A DNA stretch of 64,000 nt from Dactylosporangium siamense (GCF_016862795.1 NZ_BONQ01000094.1:1-64000); one strand, 5' to 3'. Counted from the stretch's first letter, positions 1 through 8,199 are shown. The notes: generated by a model from the sequence alone, not told the origin. Numbers and translations: made by a program.

Positions 1-86
1 CGGTCGGGGCCGCCGCCACGGTCGGGGCCGCCGCCACGGTCGGGGCCGCCGCCACGGTCGGGGCCGCCGCCACGGTCGGGGCCGCG
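1..86. repeat. 18-bp tandem repeat inside the Hsp70-like gene
   Basis: Four full copies of the 18-bp unit CGGTCGGGGCCGCCGCCA followed by a partial, diverging copy. Read on the minus strand the unit encodes VAAAPT, an extended low-complexity linker. The unit is a multiple of three, so copy-number change by slippage would alter linker length without breaking the frame. More copies may lie beyond the window edge. Confidence 0.9.
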
Positions 87-1264
87 GCCGGAGCCGGCGG
101 CGTCACGGGCCATGCCGAGTCCGCGGCCACCGACCCGTCCGTCGGGAGGTCGATGGCGACCGGCCGCACCGCCGTGACAGCGGCCGTCGTAGCGGCGCCC
201 GCCCGCGACGCGGTCTGCGGCCAGGCGAGGAGGCTGCCCTCGGCGACCACCAGCTCGGGCCGCTCCACCACCGTCGGGGTCACGCCGAGCTGGCGGTGCA
301 GCAGCGTGCCGGCCAGGGGCATCCGCGCGGCCCCGCCCACCAGGAACACCCCGGTCAGGTCGCCGAGACCCACGCCGGCCTCGCGCAGCGCCGTCTGGGT
401 GGCGCGCATGGTGCGCTGCAGGATGGGCAGTGCCAGTTGCTCCAGCTGCACCCGCGTCAGCAACGCGTCGTCGTCGAAGATCGGCACGTGCAGCAGCGTC
501 GACGCGGTCCGGGACAGGATCTCCTTGCCGACCCGGACGTCCTCGCGGAACGCGTGCGCGGCGCGGCGGTCCGCCGGCGTGGCCGGTCGGGTGAGCCGCT
601 GCCACGCGTCCGGGTCACGCTGCGCGTAGGTGGCGCCGAGGTGCGCCACGATCGCCGCGTCGATGTCCAGGCCACCGGCATCGGGCAGGCCGTGCTCGGC
701 GAGGACGTCGAAGCCGTCGCCGGTGCTGCGCACGACGGAGGCGTCGAACGTGCCGGCACCGAGGTCATACACGAGGATCTTGCCGCCGTCCGGGACGGCC
801 CCGGTGAGGCCGGTGAAGGCGCAACCGGCCGCGACCGGCTCGGCCAGCAGCCGCGGGTCCGGCAGGCCGGCCGCCGCCGCGGCACCGGTGAGGACCGCCC
901 GGCGGCGCGCACCCCAGCCCGCCGGGCAGGTCAGCACGGCGCCGGACACCGGTCCGGCCGCGACCGCGACCCGGTGCAGGACGGCCGCGAACACATCCTG
1001 CACCGGGAACTCGCGGCCGCCGAGCAGCAGCGTGCCGTCGTCGACGCCGCGTTTCGGATGCGGCTCGAACCCACCGGGGTACGCGCGGGCGGCGTGCACC
1101 GCGTCGCGGCCGACGAGCAGGTTGCCGTGGTCGTCGGCGCACACGGCCGACGGGAGCAGCTCGGTGCCGTCGAAGAGCAGCGGCCTGGGCCGGCCGTCCG
1201 GCCCGGCGACAACCGCGACCGTCGTGGAGGTGCCGAAGTCGACGCCGAGCAGCCCGGCGGTCAT
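1..1264 (-). CDS. Hsp70 (DnaK)-family protein, C-terminus cut by the window edge
   Basis: Actin-fold ATPase of the Hsp70 superfamily, of the actinobacterial orphan kind rather than housekeeping DnaK. The N-terminus reads MTAGLLGVDFGTSTTVAVV (phosphate-1 loop). Phosphate-2 is seen as ILVYDLGAGTFD near residue 170 and the adenosine loop as VFLVGGAARMPL near residue 315. After about residue 360 the protein becomes Ala/Pro/Thr-rich and enters a VAAAPT hexapeptide repeat that runs off the window, so no peptide-binding domain is visible. The ATG overlaps the TGA of the upstream GDSL hydrolase gene (ATGA), so the two are translationally coupled on the minus strand. The client and role are unknown; coupling to an exported hydrolase hints at envelope work, which is inference. 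Confidence 0.85.
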   Translation of the reverse strand, partial: MTAGLLGVDFGTSTTVAVVAGPDGRPRPLLFDGTELLPSAVCADDHGNLLVGRDAVHAARAYPGGFEPHPKRGVDDGTLLLGGREFPVQDVFAAVLHRVAVAAGPVSGAVLTCPAGWGARRRAVLTGAAAAAGLPDPRLLAEPVAAGCAFTGLTGAVPDGGKILVYDLGAGTFDASVVRSTGDGFDVLAEHGLPDAGGLDIDAAIVAHLGATYAQRDPDAWQRLTRPATPADRRAAHAFREDVRVGKEILSRTASTLLHVPIFDDDALLTRVQLEQLALPILQRTMRATQTALREAGVGLGDLTGVFLVGGAARMPLAGTLLHRQLGVTPTVVERPELVVAEGSLLAWPQTASRAGAATTAAVTAVRPVAIDLPTDGSVAADSAWPVTPPAPAAAPTVAAAPTVAAAPTVAAAPTVAAAPT

Positions 1265-2073
1265 CGCCGCCCGCCGTTCACCAGGACGACCGCCGCGAGC
1301 GCGCGGTGCCCGGCGGCGCTGGGGTGGCTGTCGTTCTCCGTGCAGATGAGCGTCAGTCGGCACAGGACCCGCCGCCGGACGGCGACGTCGCCGGGCGGGT
1401 TGAACACCGGTGACGGGTCGGCGAACCGCGCGCCGACAGCGGCGCCGACGGTGGCCATGGCGGCGTTCAGCGCGGCAATCAGCCGGTCGGCGGCCGCCAG
1501 GTCGGTGAGCTGCGCCGTGAACGCGCCGACCAGCACGATCCGTGCTCCGGGCGCCGCCTGCCGCAGGCGGGTCAGCGCCTGCTGGAGCCGCCCGGCAAGG
1601 GCCGCGATCTCGGCCGGTGCGCGCTCCAGCACGCACTGGATGTCGGGGCAGGACTGCAGGAACAGCCGGATGTCGTTGCCCCACAGGGTGACGGTGATCA
1701 GGGTCGGCTGGTGGTGGGCGAGGAACGCCTCGGCCGCGGCGAGCTGGCTGCCCGGGTAGTCGTCGTGCAGCCGGAAGCCGGCGGCGCGCCAGCCGCACGG
1801 GCCGGTGATGAAGGTGCCGGTGGTCTCGCCGGGGCACGAGTAGTTGACCGTCTTCAGTCCGGCGACCCGCGAGACGAGGTCGGTGAAGCCCGTGAACGCG
1901 GACGGGGGCAGGCCGGCGAGGGCCCCGGCGGTCGTGAAGCCGTAGGGCAGCGAGTCGCCCAGGGCCAGGTGGTAGCGCAGCGGCGGCCGGGCGATCGCGA
2001 CGCCGGGCGTCGCCACGGTCACGGCGGCGACGGTCAGTGCGACGGCGAGCAGCCGGGTCAGCGGTCGGTTCAT
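1261..2073 (-). CDS. Secreted SGNH/GDSL-family hydrolase
   Basis: Predicted exported esterase or lipase of the SGNH fold, 270 residues. The start chosen is the second in-frame Met (MNRPLTRLLAVALTV), which gives a compact Sec signal peptide ending near AIA; the upstream Met would add twelve polar residues. Block I is LALGDSLPYGF with the nucleophile Ser, block III is TLWGNDIRLF (the GxND oxyanion residues) and block V is DSHPSAAGH with the catalytic Asp-His pair. Cysteines are frequent, as usual for secreted actinomycete members. The stop overlaps the start of the downstream Hsp70-like gene. The substrate cannot be told from sequence. The start lies only 50 bp from the divergent kinase gene. 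Confidence 0.88.
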   Translation of the reverse strand: MNRPLTRLLAVALTVAAVTVATPGVAIARPPLRYHLALGDSLPYGFTTAGALAGLPPSAFTGFTDLVSRVAGLKTVNYSCPGETTGTFITGPCGWRAAGFRLHDDYPGSQLAAAEAFLAHHQPTLITVTLWGNDIRLFLQSCPDIQCVLERAPAEIAALAGRLQQALTRLRQAAPGARIVLVGAFTAQLTDLAAADRLIAALNAAMATVGAAVGARFADPSPVFNPPGDVAVRRRVLCRLTLICTENDSHPSAAGHRALAAVVLVNGGRR

Positions 2074-2123
2074 GGGTTCGATGCTCGGTCGCTGCGCCTG
2101 CGGGGGCATCGGTAGTTCTACGC

Positions 2124-3830
2124 ATGTCCACCACTGACTCCGGGTGCCATCCTGAGGCGGTGAAGTTCCGTGTCGCCGTGGTCGCGATCGCCGTGCTGCT
2201 GCTCGCGCTGCGCATCTGGTACTTCGAGCGGCTCGGCGGCTGGCGCTGGCTGATGCTGCTCAACGCCGCCGTGCAGCTCGCGGTGATCGTTGCCGGTCTC
2301 GTCGCCATCAGACGGCGCCCCGACAGCCGGGTCGGCCTGATCCTGCTGGCGTGGGGCCTGTTCGTCGTGCTCAACGGCCCCGGCACGGCGGAGAGCGGGG
2401 CGCTGCTGGTGATCGAGGGTTGCCTGCAGCCGTGGTACTGGGCGCTGCTCGCCCACGCGATGCTCACCTACCCCGACGGCCGCACCCGGCACCGCCGGGA
2501 ACGGGTCTTCCTCACCGTCGCGTACCTGTGGCCGGTGTGGTGGCTGACCGCATGGCTGTTCGCCGAGCCCGGCTGGATGGTCGTCTGCCCGGCCGACGGC
2601 TGCCCCGCCAACCCGTTCCTGATCTCGCCGCAGCGGGAGTTGCTGAAGCACTGGTTCGACGCCAACGACGTCCTCGCCATCGGCCTCGGCGTCTGGTTCC
2701 TCACCCTGGTCGTGCTGCGCCGGCGCGGGATGGCCCCGCCGGAGCGGCGCAGCGCCGCACCCGCGCTGTGGGCGATCGGGGTGCTGTCGGCCGCGTACCT
2801 GATGCAGGCCACGCTGTCGTTGATCGAGCCCCCCGACGGCACCCTGTGGGCGGTCCTGTGGTGGACCCGGCGCCTGGCGACGTTGCTGGTGCCGGTCGGG
2901 CTGCTGATCGCGCTCGTCAACATGAAACTGGCCCGGGCCGACGTGGCGGCGCTGCTGCTGCGCCTCCGCGACGCCGACATCCCGCAGCTCCAGTCGGGTC
3001 TCGCTACCCTGCTGCGCGACCCGTCGCTGCGCATCGTGTCCGATGCCGCGGGAGACGGCACCGACCTGGGCGACGGCTATGTCCTGCGGCACCACAGCAG
3101 CGCCCGCACCGAGGACCCGGAGCTGTTCGACGCCGCCGTGGCGGCGGCCCGGATGACCATCGACAACGCGCGGCTGCACCGGCAGGTCCTCGCGCAACTG
3201 GCGGAGGTGAGCGCGTCCCGGGAGCGGCTCGTCCAGGCCGCCGACGCCGAACGCCGGCGGGTGGAGCGGGACCTGCACGACGGGGCGCAGCAGCAGCTGA
3301 TCGGGCTCGGCATGGCCCTGGAGACGGCCCGCCTCGAGGTCCCCGACGAGCATCCCGCCGCCGCGATGCTCGACGACGCGAGCGGCCAGCTGCGGCACTC
3401 GATCGACGAGCTGCGGGCCCTGGCCCGCGGGTTGCGCCCGGCGATGCTCACCGAACGTGGCCTGCCCACGGCCCTCGCCGAGTTGCGCCGCCGCGCCCGG
3501 GTGCCGGCGACGCTGGAGGTCGTGGGGGTGCCACGGCTGGCCGCCGACGTGGAGACGGCCGCGTACTTCGTGGTGAGCGAGGCGCTGCAGAACGCGGCCC
3601 GGCACGCGCAAGGCGCCGCGGTGTCGATCCAGGTCACCTTCGCCGACGGCGTGCTGCTCGTCGAGGTGCGCGACGACGGCCCCGGCGGCGCGGACGTGCA
3701 CCGCGGGTCGGGGCTGCGCGGCCTGTCCGACCGGGTCGCCGTCGTCGGCGGGGTCCTGACCGTGCGGAGCCCGTCCGGGGGCGGCACCACGGTGTCGGCG
3801 CGGTTCGAAGGTGTGCCGTGCGTATCGTGA
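2124..3830 (+). CDS. Membrane sensor histidine kinase, NarL/LiaS type
   Basis: Sensor kinase of a two-component system, about 568 residues. The first 290 residues hold roughly eight hydrophobic segments with no large extracellular loop, so it probably senses within the membrane. HisKA_3 is marked by RRVERDLHDGAQQQLIGLG with the phospho-acceptor His in LHDGAQQ. The HATPase_c domain has the N box SEALQNAARHA, the G1 box VEVRDDGPGG and the G2 box GSGLRGLSDR. The coding end overlaps the response regulator start by 13 bp, so the two are coupled. The ATG at 2124 has no clear ribosome site; a GTG at 2160, just before the first membrane helix, is an equal alternative. Confidence 0.92.
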   Translation: MSTTDSGCHPEAVKFRVAVVAIAVLLLALRIWYFERLGGWRWLMLLNAAVQLAVIVAGLVAIRRRPDSRVGLILLAWGLFVVLNGPGTAESGALLVIEGCLQPWYWALLAHAMLTYPDGRTRHRRERVFLTVAYLWPVWWLTAWLFAEPGWMVVCPADGCPANPFLISPQRELLKHWFDANDVLAIGLGVWFLTLVVLRRRGMAPPERRSAAPALWAIGVLSAAYLMQATLSLIEPPDGTLWAVLWWTRRLATLLVPVGLLIALVNMKLARADVAALLLRLRDADIPQLQSGLATLLRDPSLRIVSDAAGDGTDLGDGYVLRHHSSARTEDPELFDAAVAAARMTIDNARLHRQVLAQLAEVSASRERLVQAADAERRRVERDLHDGAQQQLIGLGMALETARLEVPDEHPAAAMLDDASGQLRHSIDELRALARGLRPAMLTERGLPTALAELRRRARVPATLEVVGVPRLAADVETAAYFVVSEALQNAARHAQGAAVSIQVTFADGVLLVEVRDDGPGGADVHRGSGLRGLSDRVAVVGGVLTVRSPSGGGTTVSARFEGVPCVS

Positions 3831-4471
3831 TCGCCGACGACTCCCTGATCGTGCGGGCCGGCCTGACCAGGCTTCTCGGCGCGATGGACGCCGTCGAGGT
3901 CGTCGGCGAGGCCGCCGACGCCGGGGAGCTGCACCGCATCGTCGCCCACGACCGGCCGGACCTGGCGATCGTCGACATCCGCATGCCACCCACGTTCACC
4001 GACGAGGGCATCCACGCCGCCGGCCGGATCCGCCGCGACCACCCTTCGGTCGCCGTGATGGTCCTGTCCCAGTACGTCGAGACGGCGTTCGCGATGGAGC
4101 TCCTCGACGGCGGCCGCACCCACGTCGGCTACCTGCTGAAGGACCGGATCATGCAGCGGGCCGCCCTGATCGACGCGGTGCGCCGGGTCAGCGCCGGCGA
4201 CGTGGTCGTCGACCCGGCCCTGGTCGAGCTGCTGCTGGCCGCGCCCTCGGTGCCGGCGGCCCTCGCCGTGCTGTCCGACCGCGAGCGGGACGTCCTGGTG
4301 CTGATGGCCGAGGGCCTCACCGACCGCGGCATCGCCGAACGGCTGTCCGTGTCGCCCCGCACCGTCGGCACCCACATCCAGCACATCTTCGACCGCCTCG
4401 GCATCGCCGACTCCGCCACCGACAACCGCCGCGTCCGCGCCGTGCTGTCCTACCTGGACGCGGTGGGCTGA
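3818..4471 (+). CDS. LuxR/NarL-family response regulator
   Basis: Cognate regulator of the upstream kinase, 217 residues. The GTG at 3818 is chosen because GAAGG sits 6 nt before it and the protein then opens with the REC strand VRIVIADDSLIVRAG. The acidic pair is DD at residues 7-8, the phospho-acceptor Asp is in LAIVDIRMPP and the conserved Lys is in YLLKDR. The C-terminal HTH runs from LSDRERDVLVLMAEGLTDRG through SPRTVGTHIQHIFDRLGI. On phosphorylation it should bind DNA and control transcription. The target is not evident; the neighbouring genes are not obvious members of its operon. Confidence 0.93.
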   Translation: MRIVIADDSLIVRAGLTRLLGAMDAVEVVGEAADAGELHRIVAHDRPDLAIVDIRMPPTFTDEGIHAAGRIRRDHPSVAVMVLSQYVETAFAMELLDGGRTHVGYLLKDRIMQRAALIDAVRRVSAGDVVVDPALVELLLAAPSVPAALAVLSDRERDVLVLMAEGLTDRGIAERLSVSPRTVGTHIQHIFDRLGIADSATDNRRVRAVLSYLDAVG

Positions 4472-4489
4472 TGCCGCTCGGTCGCCAGG

Positions 4490-4681
4490 GCTCCGGTCGG
4501 CCACGCCCGGTCGTGGGCCGCCGAACACGGCTCCGGACTGGCGCTGAACGTCACGGACGGGCACCGCTCGGCCGCCGTCGCGTTCTACGAGGCCACCGGC
4601 TGGCGCCACACGCACACCGCCGACGCCGACTGGACCACTCCCGACGGGCACCAGGTCGCACTGCGTCACTACGTCACGGGC
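4490..4681 (+). pseudogene. Remnant of a GNAT acetyltransferase (C-terminal part)
   Basis: The frame used by both neighbours encodes a recognisable GNAT tail: GHARSWAAEHGSGLALNV, then AVAFYEATGWRHT, then TPDGHQVALRHYV. This is the last third of an N-acetyltransferase, including the AVxFYExxGW acetyl-CoA-fold signature. The N-terminal strands and the acetyl-CoA pyrophosphate loop are missing, because the response regulator stop codon lies directly upstream in the same frame. There is no start codon or ribosome site of its own. The remnant is open into the next gene, so a fused product could only arise by readthrough. Confidence 0.75.
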
Positions 4682-4692
4682 GGCGATCCCGG

Positions 4693-4698
4693 CATACT
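4693..4698 (+). promoter_or_regulatory. Candidate leaderless -10 (CATACT)
   Basis: The hexamer CATACT ends 7 nt before the ATG at 4706, and there is no Shine-Dalgarno sequence. This is the spacing expected when transcription starts at the start codon. Confidence 0.45.
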
Positions 4699-4705
4699 GG
4701 CCTCC

Positions 4706-5332
4706 ATGGTCACACCCCTCGACCCGGTCCCGGGCCCGACCGGCCACGAAGCAGAGCTGACCGGCCTGGTCCGGTCGAGCGAGTGGCTGCTGCGCGTCCT
4801 GGCCGCGGTGCGCGACGAACAGCTCCCCGATGCCTGGGTCGGGGCCGGCGCGCTGCGGGACCTGGTGTGGGGCACGCGGTACGGGTCGGGGTTCGCGCCC
4901 GAACGGGTCCGTGACGTGGACGTCGCCTTCTTCGATCCGCACGATCTGAGCCGCGACAACGACGCCCGGGTCACCGAGCGGCTCCGGCGGCGGTTGCCCG
5001 GCGTGCCGTGGGAGGCGAGCAACCAGGCGGCGGTGCACACCTGGTATCCGGCGGAGTTCGGTGGTGGCCCGGTCGAGCCGTTGACGTCGGTCGACGAGGC
5101 GTTGGCGACGTGGCCCGAGACCGCCACCACCGTCGCGGTGCGCCTCAGCCCGGACGGCATCATCGAGGTCAACGCCCCACTCGGTCTCGACGACCTCATG
5201 GACGGCATCTGGCGGCGCAATCCCCGCCGGGTCACCGTCGAGCGTTCCCTGACCAGACTGGAACGCCACCAGCCGCACACCCGCTGGCCCGGCGTCACGG
5301 TCATCGCGCCGCGGCCGGAGGGCACCCATTGA
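4706..5332 (+). CDS. Nucleotidyltransferase-like protein (DUF925 / NTP_transf_6 family)
   Basis: A 208-residue protein of the family annotated as nucleotidyltransferase family protein (COG3575). Visible signatures are WVGAGALRDLVWG near residue 45, followed by VRDVDVAFFDP with the paired Asp residues that would hold metal in a pol-beta-type fold, and later EVNAPLGLDDLMDGIWRRNP. The family is common in bacteria, but its substrate is not established. The ATG at 4706 is preceded by CATACT and no ribosome site, which suggests a leaderless message. The 3' end overlaps the TTG start of a tiny membrane protein. Confidence 0.82.
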   Translation: MVTPLDPVPGPTGHEAELTGLVRSSEWLLRVLAAVRDEQLPDAWVGAGALRDLVWGTRYGSGFAPERVRDVDVAFFDPHDLSRDNDARVTERLRRRLPGVPWEASNQAAVHTWYPAEFGGGPVEPLTSVDEALATWPETATTVAVRLSPDGIIEVNAPLGLDDLMDGIWRRNPRRVTVERSLTRLERHQPHTRWPGVTVIAPRPEGTH

Positions 5333-5460
5333 CGGATCTTGACCGCGGCGAGCTGAGCGTGCTGCGACAGCGCGGGCCGGTCACCTTCTGGACGGTGCTC
5401 CTGCTCACCGCACCGGTGCTGGAGTTGCTCCGACTCATCCCGCACCGGTGGACCGGATGA
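5329..5460 (+). CDS. Small single-pass membrane protein, TTG start
   Basis: A 43-residue reading frame beginning MTDLDRGELSVLRQRGPVTF, with one hydrophobic segment rich in Leu at residues 19-36 and a basic tail. The TTG overlaps the preceding TGA (TTGA), and GGAGG lies 7 nt upstream inside the end of the previous gene, so translation by coupling is well supported. No family is recognised. It may be a membrane partner of the nucleotidyltransferase-like protein. Its last 26 bp overlap the convergent GNAT gene. Confidence 0.6.
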   Translation: MTDLDRGELSVLRQRGPVTFWTVLLLTAPVLELLRLIPHRWTG

Positions 5461-5995
5461 CCGGCCCCAGGCCGAGCTGAAACCAGGTGCCCGGCTTGCC
5501 GCCGAGGTCGGCCGGAGCCGCCGGGCCGACCGGGGCGAACCCGGCCCTGGTCAGCACCTTCCGCGACGCGGCATTGTCGTGGGAGGCGGCCGCTCTGAGC
5601 GTGCGCAGCCCGTGGTCCACCGCCGCCAGCCGGCACAGCTCCCGGACGGCCGCCGTCGCCACGCCGCGGCCGGCGGCGTGCTGCGCGACCCGGTACCCGA
5701 CGTTCGCCGTGCCGCCCCCGACGAGGAACAGGTTGAACCGGCCCAGGATCGAGCCGTCCTCGGCGACGAGCACGTAGTAGGTGTCGGTGCCGGCGTCCTG
5801 CTGCGCCAGCATGGCGCTGTGCCGCTCGGCGAACTGCTCGAAGAACGCATCGCCCCGATCGGAGATCGAGGCGGCGAAGTAGGCGCGGTTCGCCAGTTCG
5901 AAGGCCAGGACCGCCGCGTCATGGTCGGCCCGCAGGCGCTGCAACTCGGACACCCACCCGACGGTATCCTGGTCGACCGGCGGGAGGGAAAGCAT
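5435..5995 (-). CDS. GNAT-family N-acetyltransferase (RimJ/RimL-like)
   Basis: A 186-residue acetyltransferase using acetyl-CoA. The N-terminal half has FELANRAYFAASISDRGDAF, a signature of the RimJ/L-like group. The acetyl-CoA loop region is VGYRVAQHAAGRGVATAAV (Q/RxxGxG/A variant), followed by HDNAASRKVLTRAGF, the usual NxxSxxxxxxxGF motif. The substrate could be a ribosomal protein N-terminus, an antibiotic or a small amine; sequence does not decide. The ATG chosen abuts the TTG of the divergent gene. The tail overlaps the small membrane gene on the other strand. Confidence 0.88.
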   Translation of the reverse strand: MLSLPPVDQDTVGWVSELQRLRADHDAAVLAFELANRAYFAASISDRGDAFFEQFAERHSAMLAQQDAGTDTYYVLVAEDGSILGRFNLFLVGGGTANVGYRVAQHAAGRGVATAAVRELCRLAAVDHGLRTLRAAASHDNAASRKVLTRAGFAPVGPAAPADLGGKPGTWFQLGLGPVIRSTGAG

Positions 5996-6679
5996 TTGAA
6001 CGCGACCGAGGTGCTCCGGGAACGGGTCGAGACGTTCCGCCGGCTGGCCGCCGAGCACGCCATCCCGGTCGTCATCGGCGACCCGTTGCCGTTGCCGCGC
6101 AACCCGGCGCTGCCGTCCGGGCTGTACGACGTCTTCGACGTGCTCGGCCACGTCGACACCGGCGACCTCCGGTTCGGGCCGCCCGCGGAGGTGCACACCC
6201 TCGAGGCGTGGCAGGACCGCGACGTCGACGAGGAATGCCCGCTGGGCGACCCCCCGTCGATCGGCGAGGGCTACGTCGTCCTCGGTGACGCCGAGGACGA
6301 CGACATCGGCATCGGTGACCTCTCCCTCGACGTCGCCGACGGCAGCGTCTACTTCATCGACGGCGACAGCTACCGGTTCTACCGCATCGACGGTGCCGAC
6401 CTGGACGAGATCGAGGTCGACGAGTTCGCGCCCGACCTGCCGACGTTCTTCACCCGATACGTGTTCGGCCCCGACTATCCGCGCCTGGCCTCGTCCGTGT
6501 GCAACCTCCGGGTGTACCAGACCCACAAGCACCGCTATGTCGCGCCGTGGATGCGGCTGCTGGTCGCCGCCGGCCTGATCGACCCGCCCAGCCGCGAGCG
6601 CCCCCGGCCCTTCACCGCCGCCGGCGGCCTGCTCCGGACCCGGCTGAAGCCCCGCCGCGGTCCGGTCGCCGGAGTCTGA
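5996..6679 (+). CDS. Hypothetical protein, weakly SUKH/SMI1-KNR4-like, TTG start
   Basis: A 227-residue soluble protein. The TTG at 5996 is chosen because GGAGGG stands about 8 nt upstream and the protein then begins MNATEVLRERVETFRRLAAE. The middle is acidic: LGDAEDDDIGIGDLSLDVAD, then VYFIDGDSYRFYRI. The pattern of LPSGLYDVFDVLG, then a YVVLGD strand and a VYFIDGD strand, resembles SUKH-superfamily proteins, many of which are immunity or toxin-neutralising proteins, but no toxin gene is adjacent. The start codon directly follows the start codon of the divergent GNAT gene, and its ribosome site lies inside that gene. Confidence 0.6.
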   Translation: MNATEVLRERVETFRRLAAEHAIPVVIGDPLPLPRNPALPSGLYDVFDVLGHVDTGDLRFGPPAEVHTLEAWQDRDVDEECPLGDPPSIGEGYVVLGDAEDDDIGIGDLSLDVADGSVYFIDGDSYRFYRIDGADLDEIEVDEFAPDLPTFFTRYVFGPDYPRLASSVCNLRVYQTHKHRYVAPWMRLLVAAGLIDPPSRERPRPFTAAGGLLRTRLKPRRGPVAGV

Positions 6680-6689
6680 ACCATCATTG

Positions 6690-6721
6690 CCGGCCGGGAG
6701 CGGCGGTCCGCTCCCGGCCGG
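6690..6721. terminator. Bidirectional hairpin terminator
   Basis: A perfect 14-bp inverted repeat (CCGGCCGGGAGCGG and its complement) encloses a four-base loop CGGT. It lies between the ends of two convergent genes. There is no strong U-tract, as is usual in high-GC actinomycetes. Confidence 0.8.
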
Positions 6722-6741
6722 TGTCCATGGGGCCGTTCGGA

Positions 6742-8199
6742 TCAGCTGACGTGCCCGGCGGTCCAGCAGCCCGCGTTCGTGTGGCAGTTCACCAGCGCGT
6801 CCAGCTCCGAGTGCAGGGTCGTCTTGCGCGACGCGGAGAGGCCGGCGTAGGTGTTGTTCAGCTGGTACGGGTCCGTGGTGCGGTCGTAGTACTCGTGTTC
6901 GCCGTTGTCGTACTCGATGTAGGTGTAGATCTCCGTGCGCAGGGCCTCGTAGGTGGTCGGCATGCCGTTGCGGGCGTCCTGGACGTCGGGGTCGTCGGCG
7001 CTGACGCCCGGGCCGTGGTGCTCGATGAGTGAGCCGGTCCGCCATGGGGCGGTCTGCCCGCCGGTGAGCAGCGTGACCAGGGAGCGGCCGTTGACGTCGC
7101 CGGCGACCGGGGCGCCGCCGAGGCGCTGGAAGGTGGGGGCCAGGTCGATGTTCTGCACGACCTGCGGGCGGCTGATACCGCTGGGCACGTTCGGGCCGGC
7201 GATGACCAGTGGCACCACCACGTCGTGGTCGTACGCCGTCTGCTTGCCTTCGACCAGGCGGTGGTCGCCCATGTGGAAGCCGTTGTCGGAGCTGAACACG
7301 ACGTAGGTGTTGTTGGCGACCCCGGAGGCGGTGAGCTGCTGGCGCAGTCCGGCGATCATGCGGTCGACGGCCTGGACGGCCTGGGCGCGCTTGCGGTAGT
7401 CGGTGTTGATTTTGGTGATCTCGGCGGTGGTGAGCGGGCCGTTGCCGGCCAGCCAGGTCGGCGCGTTTGCCGGCAGGGTGTTCCAGGCGGGCGTGTGCGG
7501 GGCGGTCAGGCCGGGGAACTTGTCGAGGTCCTGGCGGGCCGGGGTGAACGGGCCGTGCGGCGCGAACGTGGAGATCTCCAGCAGGAACGGCTTGTTCGCC
7601 GCCGCCTGCCGCTGGATGAACGACTTACCCTTGGCGCCCACGACGTCGGTGAGGTAGTCGGCGTCGGTGTTGCCGTAGTGCACGAGGGTGCCGTTCTCGT
7701 TCAGGTTGTAGTTGTACTCCCCGTAGGCGTCACCGGCGCCGTACCACTCCGTCCAGCCCGGCGGGGTGTAGAGATCCCTGGGCAGGTATCCGTTGAGGTA
7801 CTTACCCATGAACGCGGTGGAGTACCCCTGCGCCTGCAGCGCGGTGGCGAAGGTCTTCGACTCGTTGCCGCGGTTGCGGAACACCGCGAAGCCACCGTCG
7901 GAGCCGCCGTTGGTGAAGACCCCCGTGTCGTGCGGGAACTTCCCGGTGAAGATCGACGAGCGGGACGGGCAGCACAGCGAGTCGGTGACGGTGTAGTTGG
8001 TGAACGTCGTGCCGTCGGTCTGCAGGCGTTGCACGTTCGGCATGTGCTGGACCAGGTTCCACGCCAGGTCGTCGACGAGGACGAACACGATGTTCGGCGG
8101 GGTGGCGGCGGCCACGGCCGGCGACGCGCCGGCGGAGGCGACGAGACCGGCGGTGACGGCGAGCGCGGCGGTGGCCAGGGCGGCCAGGGATCTACGCAT
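6742..8199 (-). CDS. Secreted sulfatase (formylglycine-dependent)
   Basis: Predicted exported sulfuric ester hydrolase of 485 residues, probably acting on a sulfated glycan. The start gives a signal peptide MRRSLAALATAALAV ending near AVAAA; the upstream Met would bury it. The N-terminal metal site is IVFVLVDDLAW. The sulfatase signature is SLCCPSRSSIFTGKFPHDTG, in which the first Cys of CCPSR is the residue matured to formylglycine. The second metal site is VFSSDNGFHMGDHR. Its length and order fit the N-acetylglucosamine-6-sulfatase-like group. No maturase gene is in the window. A strong hairpin ends the transcript. Confidence 0.93.
   Translation of the reverse strand: MRRSLAALATAALAVTAGLVASAGASPAVAAATPPNIVFVLVDDLAWNLVQHMPNVQRLQTDGTTFTNYTVTDSLCCPSRSSIFTGKFPHDTGVFTNGGSDGGFAVFRNRGNESKTFATALQAQGYSTAFMGKYLNGYLPRDLYTPPGWTEWYGAGDAYGEYNYNLNENGTLVHYGNTDADYLTDVVGAKGKSFIQRQAAANKPFLLEISTFAPHGPFTPARQDLDKFPGLTAPHTPAWNTLPANAPTWLAGNGPLTTAEITKINTDYRKRAQAVQAVDRMIAGLRQQLTASGVANNTYVVFSSDNGFHMGDHRLVEGKQTAYDHDVVVPLVIAGPNVPSGISRPQVVQNIDLAPTFQRLGGAPVAGDVNGRSLVTLLTGGQTAPWRTGSLIEHHGPGVSADDPDVQDARNGMPTTYEALRTEIYTYIEYDNGEHEYYDRTTDPYQLNNTYAGLSASRKTTLHSELDALVNCHTNAGCWTAGHVS

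Noticed and set aside
1-86. Possible CRISPR array from regularly repeated DNA
   Set aside because: There are no unique spacers; the unit is a coding tandem repeat of 18 bp.
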